DNA of 40,506 nt from an uncultured Sphingorhabdus sp. (GTDB lineage Bacteria; Pseudomonadota; Alphaproteobacteria; Sphingomonadales; Sphingomonadaceae): positions 1 to 40,506 of the forward strand of contig NZ_CALMSV010000122.1 in assembly GCF_937872355.1 (NCBI RefSeq). The letters are read 5' to 3'. A program made the translations under genes and the position numbers. The notes under the pieces were generated by a model. It saw only the letters and a list, made by a program, of their open reading frames with translations, searched no databases and was not told where the DNA came from. Below are positions 29,768 to 38,352 of the stretch, piece after piece. The stretch's first letter is position 1. Every line of letters starts with the position of its first letter.

Positions 29768-30579
29768 CAGTAGTCTCCACCTGGTTCGACCTGCGTCAGC
29801 TGAAAGACGCGATCGACAATTTCATCTTGGGAAAGAATGCCGTAGCCAATCGGCATCGGCGCTTTGGTCACGCTGTCGAACAGAACCAGCGCAGGAACCT
29901 GACGATTATCGCCAAGGCCAAGCTTCTGATATTGACCCGTATCGACCATATAATCGGTGAAGATGGTTGAAGGCCCTCCGTCCATCGACACTGCGAGGAC
30001 GTTGAGTCCATATTTGTCGCTCACGGCCTTCAAAATGGGAGAGAAGATGTCGCAGGCAGAGCAGGATGACGAATAGAAATAGAAGACCCCGTAACGCTGC
30101 GAAAGCTGGGACATTACGATATCGCGGTCAGCTTTGCGGCCATCGATCCACGCGCGCTTGCCCAAGGTGGAAACGGGACGTTGCAGCGTGTAGTCGAGCT
30201 CCGGGTTTTGCCAGATCGATCGCTGCCAAACATCGGAAAACAGCGAAGACCGGTCGAGTTGCTGCCGCTGAAAGGCGATATATGCGCTGACATTCTCGGT
30301 GGTAGGTTCGAGTATGGCGGCTGCTTTGCGTTCTTCCAGCTCCGCGGTAATCGCCGCCAACCGGGCCTTCGCACTCGGGAAAGAAGCCGCGGCCTTGGCT
30401 TCTGTCGGTTTGGGCTTGGGCTTTTCGCAATAGAACCAGGTCCCCAATTTCCGCTCGGAGCAATAGGTTGAATCTTCCGATTGCTTGACCTCGACACCGT
30501 CTGCCTCGTTGGCAACGGCCGAGGAACCCACAGCCGCGGCGAGCAACGGAAGAACCATAAGAAAATGAACATGTTTCAT
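29767..30579 (-). CDS. traF: TraF, thioredoxin-fold pilus assembly protein with CXXC
   Basis: 270 residues. Signal peptide 1-23 (cleavage after AVA). The thioredoxin-like domain has CSAC at 173-176 and the cis-proline QVPAL at 228-231. As I recall, F TraF keeps the fold but lacks the redox cysteines, so here an active disulfide enzyme is likely. Probable substrates are the cysteine-rich neighbours TraN, TraU and TraH. It overlaps the upstream winged-helix gene (ATGA) and the downstream traH (TGATG). Confidence 0.93.
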   Translation of the reverse strand: MKHVHFLMVLPLLAAAVGSSAVANEADGVEVKQSEDSTYCSERKLGTWFYCEKPKPKPTEAKAAASFPSAKARLAAITAELEERKAAAILEPTTENVSAYIAFQRQQLDRSSLFSDVWQRSIWQNPELDYTLQRPVSTLGKRAWIDGRKADRDIVMSQLSQRYGVFYFYSSSCSACDIFSPILKAVSDKYGLNVLAVSMDGGPSTIFTDYMVDTGQYQKLGLGDNRQVPALVLFDSVTKAPMPIGYGILSQDEIVDRVFQLTQVEPGGDY

Positions 30580-30944
30580 CGCGATGACTCCTCAAGTTTC
30601 TTCATAATGGAAAGGAAAAGGCCGACATCGAGGAGCTTCTGTCCCCGATCAAGCACGCGCAAAGCGATCGCATAGAAGGACGCAATGGCGTCCATGCCCG
30701 CTTGCAATATGATGTATGTTCCCTCTTCGAGCTGAACCCAACCACGAGCGACCAGCTTGCTGAGAGACGGAAAAATTTCGGCAACCGGGACCGAACGTTC
30801 GATCCAGCGCGATACCTCTTCGGCTACGGCAGAGGACGTGCTTACGCCCAAACGCGACAAGGCCATCCCGACGAGAAACTCCGAGACGGTCATATCGGCT
30901 ACCAGATTATCCGGGCTCGTTGATATGTTTGAAACCGTCCCCAT
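30576..30944 (-). CDS. Winged-helix (PadR-like) protein inside the tra operon, 122 aa
   Basis: The ATG immediately follows the traN stop (TAG then ATG) and its own stop overlaps traF (ATGA). The sequence fits a winged helix: MTVSEFLVGMALSRLGVSTS as the first helices, FPSLSKLVARGWVQLEEG as recognition helix and wing, and a long C-terminal dimer helix (ASFYAIALRVLDRGQKLLDV). There is no signal peptide, unlike the flanking periplasmic proteins. A cytoplasmic regulator between traN and traF is not part of the F operon. It may sense or control transfer. Family assignment is tentative. Confidence 0.65.
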   Translation of the reverse strand: MGTVSNISTSPDNLVADMTVSEFLVGMALSRLGVSTSSAVAEEVSRWIERSVPVAEIFPSLSKLVARGWVQLEEGTYIILQAGMDAIASFYAIALRVLDRGQKLLDVGLFLSIMKKLEESSR

Positions 30945-33900
30945 CTATGGCCCCATGTTGTTGGTATAATATGCGTTGATACGATTCTGGATATCGACCA
31001 GTGCCTCAGCCTCATTGGGCAGGCGAACAGCATCTTCGAACTCAGCATAGACTTCACGGAAATCCATGACCGAGAGGTCGAGCCGCGCGAATTCTTCGAT
31101 CGTGAATCCCTGACACTGCTCGGTCCGCGGCGCACCGTAGGGCTTCCCAATTTGCGGGCGGCCCTGTTCCTGCAGTATCCGACTGATCTTGCTCTGATAG
31201 CAGCAATAGGCATCCTTGCGCGTCACGCAGACGCCGAGCACGCGGTCCGAGCAATAGGTCCCAACCTTTGTGCAGAGCCCGGCATCGTCCTTTCGGTCGA
31301 GCTCTCTTTCAGCGGAGTTGCAAAGCCAGGGAGTCAGCACCGGAACCCCCTTGCCCGAGCAGCAATTGGCAAGCCCGAAGACCTTTTTGTGGCAGGTCTC
31401 GCGCGTCCCACGGAAAAGGGTGAGGGAATTCTCATCAAACTCGGCATTGGCCTGGCCAAGCGCGTTCAATCCGACGAGGGCGTCCTTGAATTCGGTATTT
31501 GGTTCGCGCTCGATCGCCTCGCATTCTCCATTGATGCAATAGACATCATCGCCGCAAACATATTGAGTGGGCTCGGGGGTGGTGTTTCCTGTCGGGCAAA
31601 GATAGATACGCTCGCTAACCTGGCAGTTGCCATTCGTAGGCGCAGGATCATCAAGGCAGATTTCCCGATCAAAACGGCACGAGGCATTTGCTTCAAGATC
31701 AGCGCAATCATTCTGGCCTTGGGTCAGCGTTGTGCAGCTGTAGTTACGATCCCAGGCCCAGCACGGCTTTGTGATCGACACGCCATTGATGATGCGCGTA
31801 ACGGGCGTTGAATCGGTACAGACATCAACCGGAGCGGTACATTCGGCACCAGCGGGACCCGGAGATTGGAAATCGACGCATTGGCCATCGGTCAGGACAA
31901 AGCCTGAAGGACAGCTCTGACCTCCCGAAGCAGGCCGTGTTTGCGACAAGGTGCATACTTGGCCTTCAAGTGTGTAACCGGGCGGGCAATCATAGCCAGT
32001 GACGGTCGCAGCAATCGATGACCGACAGACGTTACCGTCGATCTGATAATTGACGGGACAGCTATAAACGGGCGTTGCTGGTTCCCGAAGTGTCGAGGTG
32101 CAGGTGGTTCCCTGAAGCGAATAACCAATGGGGCAGGAATAAATTGGATCGCCGGGGATCGTATCGGTCCTATCGCACGAGCTGCCGTTGACGGCATAGC
32201 CTGCAGGGCAGCTATAGGTAGTCGTCGCCGGCTGCGTGTCCGTGCGATAGCAGAGCGCACCGACGAGATTCCATCCCGCAGGGCAGGAATATCCGGGATC
32301 AGCTGGTTGGCTTTGCGATCCCAAACATTGCGACCCCGAAAGTGTCAGCCCTGCGGGGCAGCTGTAGACTGGAGACGCGGAGACTGTTTCGACATAGCTG
32401 CATTGGCTGCCTGACGGGGTATAGCCGAACGGACACAGATATTCGACAGCCGCAGGCTGGCTCACGGTTGTTAGACACTGGCTTCCAGACAGCGTTGAAC
32501 CAGATGGGCAGCTATAAGTCACATCGGCGGGCTGCGACGTATCCTGAAGACAGCTGGTGCCACTTAACGTGTAACCCGAAGGACAGCTGTAAACCGGTGT
32601 TGCAGGCTGACTTTCGGACGAAAAACACAGCTGGCCACTTAATGTTTCACCAGACACACAAGTGTAGGAAACATTCGGAGCGGTAACATTTGTGAGAATG
32701 CATCCAAGGCTCGTATTGGTGTAGCCAGCGGGACAAGTAGCGATTTGCTCGGCTTGATATATACAAGTAATGCGGCCAGCACGTTCGGTTGAAGAAGTTA
32801 AGGGCAATGACTCCCAATAGGCATCACAAACTTCGGAGTTTGGAATAATGATGCGGCAAAATCCACCCCCCGCCAGCGGATTCAAACCGTAGCATTCGTA
32901 GGTGATGGTCGGGGCAACGGTTATCGTTTCGATGCACTGATTGCCGTTAAGAACATATGGCGATGTACAACTCAAAACCTGATCTGCGGGTCGCGAGGTT
33001 TCGCGCGAACAAAGGCTGCCATTTTGAGTCCAACCCGAAGGGCAAGACGGCGAAGTTGTTGCCGGTATTGACGTTGTGCCAATGCAAGTTGTGCCATTCA
33101 AACTCATGCCTAATGGGCAGCTGTAAGTGGGCGTGGCAGGCTGGCTCGACGATTGCTCGCAAACTGTGCCGTTTAGCGTCCAACCCGACGTGCAGGTGTA
33201 ATTGGGCGTAGCCGCGATCGTAGTTGTCCGCGTGCAGTCCGATCCGTTCTGCGTCCAACCCGCTTCGCATGCATATCCGGAAACCGTAGCAGGCTGGCTG
33301 GTAGGCTGAGTGCAGATATTGCCGCTCAGAGTCCAGCCAGCAGGGCAGCTGTAGCTTGACGCAGGAGGTTGACTCGATTCCTGCGAACAGGTGGTACCGG
33401 ACAATGTCCATCCTGCAGGGCAGCTATAATTCGGTGTGCCAGGAACGCTTTCTGTGCGAATGCACTGCGAACCGCTGACCGCATAGCCCGACGGGCAGCT
33501 ATAACCAACAATGCTAGCCGCCTGGGTGACGGTTTGAACACAATCGCTCCCTTCGACGGTATAGCCAGAAGGGCAGGTATAGCCAGTTATGGTGGCTGCC
33601 TGTGTTGCAGTGCACACAGTCCCGCTCAGTTGATAACCTGCAGGACACTCATAACCCCGGATGACACCTGGGACAGCGGAGGAAAGCGTGCATTGATCGC
33701 CATTGAGCGTCCAACCTTCTTCGCACGAATAGCCGACATCTGCAGGACGGCGCGAAACGCACGCATTGCCCTCAAGCGTATATCCCGAAGGACAGGCGAG
33801 GTTGGCGGCCGCTTCGCACTGTGACAGATTGAGCGTCGAGTTGACATAGGATGAAGCGATCGCTTCTTCGAGAAAGCTCGGCTCATAATATGTGAAAGGC

Positions 33901-34844
33901 GATACCGGCGAACTGTAGCCGAAGCCCGTTATGGTACCGTTTACCTGAACCGGGCAGCTGTAAGCTTGTGTCGCAAGAAAGGTCTGCCCAAAGAAAAAAT
34001 CGATATCGCTATACTGTGAAGGGCCTATATACGAGGTGCTGGAGCTGAGCAGCGTGCAGCCACTCGCAGGCGCCGAAAAGGCTTCGCAAGCCGACCCAAT
34101 CTCGTTGGTGAAGGTGAAGCGATTGCGACAAAAGCGAAAATCATCGGTGCAATAGGTGCCCTGCTCATAGAGCCTAGTGCAGGTGTAGCGATATTGCGTG
34201 TTGAAATGATGATCGAGCGTCACCTGGCATTGAACATCTCGACCAGAAACCGCTGTTCCGACATTGCAGGTGAATTCGGCAAATTCCGTGCTTCCATTGC
34301 CAGCAGGAAGAGGCTGGCACTCGCCTGAGGTTCCGCTGATTTGCTCGCCTTCGAGAAAGGCAGACGGATCGTCCTGAATAGCAAGCGCGCGTTCCAACTC
34401 CGATCGGGGAACGTTGGCCACCGGACGGGAGCTGTCGTTGACAGTCTGGAAGCCATCGTTGGTCCGCGATTCGAGCATCCCTGCAGGCGCCATATCGTCG
34501 GGTGCCTGATAGTAGCTCGACTGTGCGGGAACATTCTCCTCATAATGGGGAATCTGGCCCGCAGCGCCGTCGCGCAAGGGAATGTCCTGGTTAGCCGCGC
34601 GAACATCAGCACCGAAGGTCTTTGCATCATCACGCGCCTGCTGAGCCGTCATCGGCTGAATTTGAGAGGGCAGCGGTGGGGGCGCTCCTGGGGTAGTGAC
34701 AGGAGGCGGGGCAATGTCCGGCTCCATTGCTACTGGCTCTGGTTCGTCAACGGGCTCCGGGATATAAATCTGTGCAATGGAAGGGGACGCAAATGCGACC
34801 GCTCCAATTGCGATCAACCGCCAAAGATGACGCGCAGACCGCAT
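30945..34844 (-). CDS. traN: TraN mating-pair stabilisation adhesin, repeat-expanded
   Basis: 1299 residues against 602 in F. The signal peptide ends about residue 24, and a proline-rich stretch follows. Residues about 160-350 are a cysteine-rich N-terminal domain. Residues 351-1001 are about 24 repeats of the form CPxGxxLxGxxC plus a Ser/Thr/Pro linker. The C-terminal 300 residues resemble the conserved TraN end (CCSGKGVPVLTPWLC, then YCSDRVLGVCVTRKDAYCC). TraN is an outer-membrane protein that binds a recipient surface receptor and stabilises mating pairs. The repeat array would extend the adhesin and probably sets reach or receptor choice. Its stop abuts the winged-helix gene, and its start overlaps the trbC stop (TAATG). 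Confidence 0.92.
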   Translation of the reverse strand: MRSARHLWRLIAIGAVAFASPSIAQIYIPEPVDEPEPVAMEPDIAPPPVTTPGAPPPLPSQIQPMTAQQARDDAKTFGADVRAANQDIPLRDGAAGQIPHYEENVPAQSSYYQAPDDMAPAGMLESRTNDGFQTVNDSSRPVANVPRSELERALAIQDDPSAFLEGEQISGTSGECQPLPAGNGSTEFAEFTCNVGTAVSGRDVQCQVTLDHHFNTQYRYTCTRLYEQGTYCTDDFRFCRNRFTFTNEIGSACEAFSAPASGCTLLSSSTSYIGPSQYSDIDFFFGQTFLATQAYSCPVQVNGTITGFGYSSPVSPFTYYEPSFLEEAIASSYVNSTLNLSQCEAAANLACPSGYTLEGNACVSRRPADVGYSCEEGWTLNGDQCTLSSAVPGVIRGYECPAGYQLSGTVCTATQAATITGYTCPSGYTVEGSDCVQTVTQAASIVGYSCPSGYAVSGSQCIRTESVPGTPNYSCPAGWTLSGTTCSQESSQPPASSYSCPAGWTLSGNICTQPTSQPATVSGYACEAGWTQNGSDCTRTTTIAATPNYTCTSGWTLNGTVCEQSSSQPATPTYSCPLGMSLNGTTCIGTTSIPATTSPSCPSGWTQNGSLCSRETSRPADQVLSCTSPYVLNGNQCIETITVAPTITYECYGLNPLAGGGFCRIIIPNSEVCDAYWESLPLTSSTERAGRITCIYQAEQIATCPAGYTNTSLGCILTNVTAPNVSYTCVSGETLSGQLCFSSESQPATPVYSCPSGYTLSGTSCLQDTSQPADVTYSCPSGSTLSGSQCLTTVSQPAAVEYLCPFGYTPSGSQCSYVETVSASPVYSCPAGLTLSGSQCLGSQSQPADPGYSCPAGWNLVGALCYRTDTQPATTTYSCPAGYAVNGSSCDRTDTIPGDPIYSCPIGYSLQGTTCTSTLREPATPVYSCPVNYQIDGNVCRSSIAATVTGYDCPPGYTLEGQVCTLSQTRPASGGQSCPSGFVLTDGQCVDFQSPGPAGAECTAPVDVCTDSTPVTRIINGVSITKPCWAWDRNYSCTTLTQGQNDCADLEANASCRFDREICLDDPAPTNGNCQVSERIYLCPTGNTTPEPTQYVCGDDVYCINGECEAIEREPNTEFKDALVGLNALGQANAEFDENSLTLFRGTRETCHKKVFGLANCCSGKGVPVLTPWLCNSAERELDRKDDAGLCTKVGTYCSDRVLGVCVTRKDAYCCYQSKISRILQEQGRPQIGKPYGAPRTEQCQGFTIEEFARLDLSVMDFREVYAEFEDAVRLPNEAEALVDIQNRINAYYTNNMGP
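31842..33794 (-). repeat. About 24 tandem cysteine-pair repeats within traN
   Basis: Units of 23-26 residues (about 75 bp), each starting at a CPxG and holding a second cysteine eleven residues later, spaced by linkers such as SSQPATPTYS. Twelve units precede and twelve follow a divergent insert of about 53 residues (CYGLNPLAGGG, then PLTSSTERAGRITC). Units differ in sequence, so this is an old or diversified array rather than a recent exact duplication. Confidence 0.9.
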
Positions 34845-35587
34845 TAGCCAGGCTTTTTAAGGTTGCGAAGAGCGACGGCCGCAACTGCGGCTCCGGGTCC
34901 ATTGGAGTCGACGAATGACTCAAGAACATATTCGACAGTGACGTTCCCACTCAACCGATCGTGCGGCGGGACGGGCGTCACGCAATCAAAACCGGAGCAA
35001 AGCTCGAAATCACTGGAGGCTACGACAAATGTCGGTGCCGCCTGAATGTTGAACGCGCGAAACAGACGCGGATCGATACCGATATTCGGCTCATCGCCCT
35101 CACTGTCAGCAAGCTTGGTCATGCCGGCAATGAACTGCTTGGCATTATTGTTGGGAAAGCCGCGGAAGACGACAATACCGCCGGCACGGGTGGTGTCTTT
35201 GATCAGCCTTTTCAGCGACACTGGCGGCATCGACAGGCTTGCAAAAACCATGAAAAGCGGAGCTTCACCTTGCGGTTTGGCGGCATTGCCGGCAGCGCCG
35301 GACAGCAACTCGTCAAAATCCACCGGTCCCTTCGGGCCAGCAGGGAAATCTTCGGGCGAGAGTTCCGCCAAATCGGCCATTGCACGATCATGCAAGCGCT
35401 GGACCTCTTCCTCGTGCGGTTTGCCCCGATCTTTGACGCCATCGACCAAAGCCTGCGCTTCAGCTTGTTCGCCTTTGGCCTTTGCCTTGATCGCTCCTAG
35501 GTCAAGCCCATCAACCGTTTGAGCGACCGCTGCGGAAACGGCGACGAGCGCAACTACGGCGGCGATTTTTGTTCGAAGCGCAACCAT
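34844..35587 (-). CDS. trbC: TrbC, type-F conjugation protein
   Basis: 247 residues. The ATG at 35587 (MVALRTKIAAVV) begins a signal peptide that ends about VAQ, and the upstream 30 codons of the frame belong to the preceding gene region. The family core is LFMVFASLSMPPVSLKRLI (about 110-128), then GGIVVFRGFPNN and AAPTFVV near 190-200, with a thioredoxin-like layout. TrbC is periplasmic and acts with TraW and TraU in pilus assembly. A cysteine pair near LCSGFDC could be a disulfide. It overlaps the traN start by one base. Confidence 0.92.
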   Translation of the reverse strand: MVALRTKIAAVVALVAVSAAVAQTVDGLDLGAIKAKAKGEQAEAQALVDGVKDRGKPHEEEVQRLHDRAMADLAELSPEDFPAGPKGPVDFDELLSGAAGNAAKPQGEAPLFMVFASLSMPPVSLKRLIKDTTRAGGIVVFRGFPNNNAKQFIAGMTKLADSEGDEPNIGIDPRLFRAFNIQAAPTFVVASSDFELCSGFDCVTPVPPHDRLSGNVTVEYVLESFVDSNGPGAAVAAVALRNLKKPG

Positions 35588-35588
35588 G

Positions 35589-35837
35589 TCACTGCACCCC
35601 AAAGTGCAGCGCAAATTGCTGGAAAAACTCCAGTAGAAGCGTTGACAAAGTGCTGAGCGAACGAATCTGATGAGCAATGAAGCGGACCTCAGCTTCGCCG
35701 ACGCCAGTCAAAACCAATTCGAGCGCAACGCCACAAAGGATAGCAAGACCAAGCAGAAAGAAGCAGGCGGTATGCCATTGAATGCGCCGATCAAGGGGTT
35801 TGATCACGTCCTTCCTCGGCAAGATGATGATGCTCAT
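35589..35837 (-). CDS. Small membrane protein between traU and trbC, 82 aa
   Basis: The ATG at 35837 has TAGGAG. One membrane helix at about 23-45 (TACFFLLGLAILCGVALELVL) is followed by a C-terminal amphipathic stretch. The stop lies one base before the trbC ATG. The family is not recognised. The F operon has small genes in similar places but I cannot equate it with one. Co-transcription with the pilus genes is certain from spacing. Confidence 0.7.
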   Translation of the reverse strand: MSIIILPRKDVIKPLDRRIQWHTACFFLLGLAILCGVALELVLTGVGEAEVRFIAHQIRSLSTLSTLLLEFFQQFALHFGVQ

Positions 35838-35847
35838 CGAAATGCTC

Positions 35848-36864
35848 CTACAACATGCAACAATTGCGTTTACGCCAGGTCAGATAGCCAAAATCTTCGC
35901 CCTTAACGGGATAAGCCTTGCCGGTTTTGGGCATGATGGTGGCGGCGCCAATGGGTGCGCAGGCGTAGCGACCAGAGGTCATCGAAGTCGGATTGGTCAT
36001 CTGCAGCCGGTATTGCTGCTTCCGCATGATGGGCATGATATATTTGGCACAAAGGGCCTTCGAGCCCATCGTCCCCCAAGCCAGAAACTGCCTGTGCATT
36101 TTGTAGAGCATCCGCTCGGCCACAAGACGCGAGGCCTGCACCTGCGTGACATGCGCGGCAACATGACCGTTCAAAGGATACATTTCGCCGTTGCAGCCTG
36201 CGCACCAAAAGAGCTCATCAATCGGTAGCTTGCGCGTAGACTGGACACAGTCGGCAGCACATGCTGCGATCGCAACAGGGCTGGTGAACAGAGCGACCTC
36301 AGGGTTGATGATCGAAGTCAGCGAGGAGTCTTGCCAGAGCGGATCAAGCTCGGTCACATAGGCAATATCAAAGCTGCTCTGCTCAAAGCACAGAAAATCG
36401 GTGAGGATCTCCAGCCAATACAACAACGGGTAGATGTAGAGATGCGACTGCCACTGCGAGCTGTTCTGCGTCTTTCCGCCAACCTGGCTGCGACCCTGAA
36501 CATGGCCTGCGCCAACGTCGAACCCGGGATCGAGCTTGACCCCGCCAAGATTGGGAAAACACCAAGGCTTGTTTGTGACGTCGACCAAACGCGATGGCTC
36601 CCAAAACCCGATCGCGATTCCGATGCGCGGAACAGGACTGCCGCAAGCACAAATGGGATTGTCAGGATTTTTGGTATCTGGGCGTTCTGACTTCCAGATT
36701 TTCAATCCACCAACCGACAATGGAAAAAGGCAGGACCAGCAAACATCTGTGACGGGATTGACGAAGCTACCATGACAGGTAGCACTTTCGGCACGAGCAG
36801 GGGTAGGGCGCATAACCAGAATGAAACCCACGATCGCCAAGAAGGTCAGAAAGCGCCGCATCAT
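35848..36864 (-). CDS. traU: TraU conjugal transfer protein
   Basis: 338 residues from the first ATG of an ATGATG at 36864, which has GAGGAG upstream. Signal peptide to about ARA (residue 25). Conserved TraU features: a cysteine-rich start (TDVCWSCLFPLSVGG), CACGSPVPRIGIAIGFWEPS (about 71-90), and CCML at the end. About sixteen cysteines form disulfides in the periplasm. TraU is needed for DNA transfer and mating-pair formation. Length matches F TraU (330). The start overlaps the upstream stop (ATGA). Confidence 0.95.
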   Translation of the reverse strand: MMRRFLTFLAIVGFILVMRPTPARAESATCHGSFVNPVTDVCWSCLFPLSVGGLKIWKSERPDTKNPDNPICACGSPVPRIGIAIGFWEPSRLVDVTNKPWCFPNLGGVKLDPGFDVGAGHVQGRSQVGGKTQNSSQWQSHLYIYPLLYWLEILTDFLCFEQSSFDIAYVTELDPLWQDSSLTSIINPEVALFTSPVAIAACAADCVQSTRKLPIDELFWCAGCNGEMYPLNGHVAAHVTQVQASRLVAERMLYKMHRQFLAWGTMGSKALCAKYIMPIMRKQQYRLQMTNPTSMTSGRYACAPIGAATIMPKTGKAYPVKGEDFGYLTWRKRNCCML

Positions 36865-37130
36865 GACCGCTCCTCGAAAAGCCACCGATCATCAGCAATT
36901 CGCTTAAGGTGAAAATAGCGCCAGCCCAGAATTGGAACGATGAGCAGTAGTAGCAAGGGAATCAGGGCGGCCTTCGGGCCCATTACGGATTTGAGATATG
37001 CCAACTGGCCGATCGACAGGGCCAGCATGACGCAAAGGCATAACCAGGCAATGCGCATGCGCTTGAGTGAAAGAGATTCGGGGGCGGCCATCGGCGTTTT
37101 GGCAAGCTCCCACAGATCCTTTAGCGTCAT
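36861..37130 (-). CDS. Small two-helix membrane protein between traW and traU, 89 aa
   Basis: The ATG at 37130 (MTLKDLWELAKTP) overlaps the traW stop (ATGA); the longer frame to 37343 is antisense to nothing useful and is rejected. Two hydrophobic segments at about 27-45 and 54-70 (AALIPLLLLLIVPILGWRYF). Predicted inner-membrane hairpin. No F-operon homologue that I can name. Coupling to traW and traU implies a role in assembly. Confidence 0.68.
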   Translation of the reverse strand: MTLKDLWELAKTPMAAPESLSLKRMRIAWLCLCVMLALSIGQLAYLKSVMGPKAALIPLLLLLIVPILGWRYFHLKRIADDRWLFEERS

Positions 37131-37837
37131 TGACGGCCGCCTTTCAGGACATGTTCGGTAACCCTGAGCAACTCCCCTTCGGCAACCACTGTTGCAGGGG
37201 TATGCTTGATTCCGAACTTGCCAACGAGCTGCCCGCCCTGATCGAAGAAAAAGCGCCTTTGGTGGGGTTTCATCTCCTCGAACGGCGATCCCGAGACAAA
37301 GATGATCTTGGATTTGAGCGCGCTCCAATTGCGCACCGCCCAATCAACCTCGGCTTTGTTGTCACCATCGACAAAAACCAAATCCTGGGACAGACGAACG
37401 AACTGCATCGGATTTACGCGCTGACCGGCAAGCGCGATCAGATTGCCCTTTGTATCCTTGATGTCATTGTCGACGACAACCGAAGGATCGTGAAGCCAGC
37501 TGCGCTTCGAAATAGCAGAGGACAGACCCGCGACGGGAAGCGGACGTTTGACACGGGCTATGGCTTTCGCCTTCATCTGCTCGTTCAACGCCGCAAATTG
37601 CCCGGTCGACTCCATATGACGAAGCCGCTGCTCAATCGCCAACAGCAAGTCTGTCTCGATAATGGGAAAAGTCTCGCCAAGAACGCCAAAATCCTTGGCT
37701 GTTGCAGGGGTATGATCAACCATTGCGGAAGCGCCCAACAGCAAGGAGAGCAACGCCAAAGGTGACGCGCGACGAAGTACGGCCGAGCGTAGACGAACCG
37801 GAGCCGCAGATTGTCCAGAAACCGCCCCGATCGTCAT
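37127..37837 (-). CDS. traW: TraW, type-F conjugation protein
   Basis: 236 residues, near F TraW (210). It starts in the stop of the peptidase gene (ATGA). The signal peptide is at about 27-47 after a basic lead (RASPLALLSLLLGASAM). The family signature KDFGVLGETFPIIE opens the mature protein, and LVFVDGDN and IIFVSGSPFEEM follow. TraW is periplasmic and works with TrbC in pilus extension. Near the end, KFGIKHTPATVV recalls the thioredoxin-like cis-proline loop seen in this group. Confidence 0.93.
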   Translation of the reverse strand: MTIGAVSGQSAAPVRLRSAVLRRASPLALLSLLLGASAMVDHTPATAKDFGVLGETFPIIETDLLLAIEQRLRHMESTGQFAALNEQMKAKAIARVKRPLPVAGLSSAISKRSWLHDPSVVVDNDIKDTKGNLIALAGQRVNPMQFVRLSQDLVFVDGDNKAEVDWAVRNWSALKSKIIFVSGSPFEEMKPHQRRFFFDQGGQLVGKFGIKHTPATVVAEGELLRVTEHVLKGGRQ

Positions 37838-38352
37838 AGAATCGGATCCCCGGTGCCGATGATCTGGCGCCGCGACACAAAGCCGATGTCGGCATAGCGG
37901 CTGTCGAAACCATCCTTGTGAGACGTGGCGAGGAAGAAATGGTCGCGAGGAATGACCCCCGTTGGGCCAGGTACGAGTATTTCACCGCGCTTGCTCTTGG
38001 ATTTCAGCGTGGCAACGGGCTTGCCGTTGACAAAGACGGTCGAGCCTTTGCGGGAAACCAAATCACCGGGGAGACCATAAACAACCTTGCCAAAGGCTGG
38101 CACATCATCTCCCCAATGTGCCCTGGTGATTTTTGTCGGGACCAGTTTGAAAAACACATAGTCGCCGCGCTCGGGCGTTTTGTTTTTCTCGATGAAGAAG
38201 GCCCAGTTTGGGAGCGATTCCGAGCTATTGATGAGCAACGCATGGCTATCCCGCCAAGACGCAAGCGACTGGGTCGCCACAAAGATGAGACCAATCGTTC
38301 CAACCGCCAACCAGCGTGTGCGAAGCGAGGGGCCTTTAGTTTGCCGTTCCAT
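37834..38352 (-). CDS. S26-family (TraF-type) signal peptidase / transfer maturation peptidase
   Basis: 172 residues with one N-terminal membrane helix (about 14-32). The S26 dyad is visible: Ser46 in SESLPNW and Lys89 in FGKVVYGLPGD. These are the plasmid TraF/LepB-like peptidases that process pilin or other transfer precursors in the periplasm. In RP4 the homologous TraF cyclises the pilin; in F-type sphingomonad operons such a gene often sits between trbI and traW. It overlaps trbI by 17 bp and traW by 4. Confidence 0.88.
   Translation of the reverse strand: MERQTKGPSLRTRWLAVGTIGLIFVATQSLASWRDSHALLINSSESLPNWAFFIEKNKTPERGDYVFFKLVPTKITRAHWGDDVPAFGKVVYGLPGDLVSRKGSTVFVNGKPVATLKSKSKRGEILVPGPTGVIPRDHFFLATSHKDGFDSRYADIGFVSRRQIIGTGDPIL

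Noticed and set aside
31152-31811. 219-codon plus-strand frame
   Set aside because: Antisense to the conserved C-terminal part of traN.
31842-33794. Regular DNA repeats of about 75 bp that could suggest a CRISPR or satellite array
   Set aside because: The repeats are in frame, diverged, and encode cysteine-pair units of TraN. There are no identical repeats with unique spacers.
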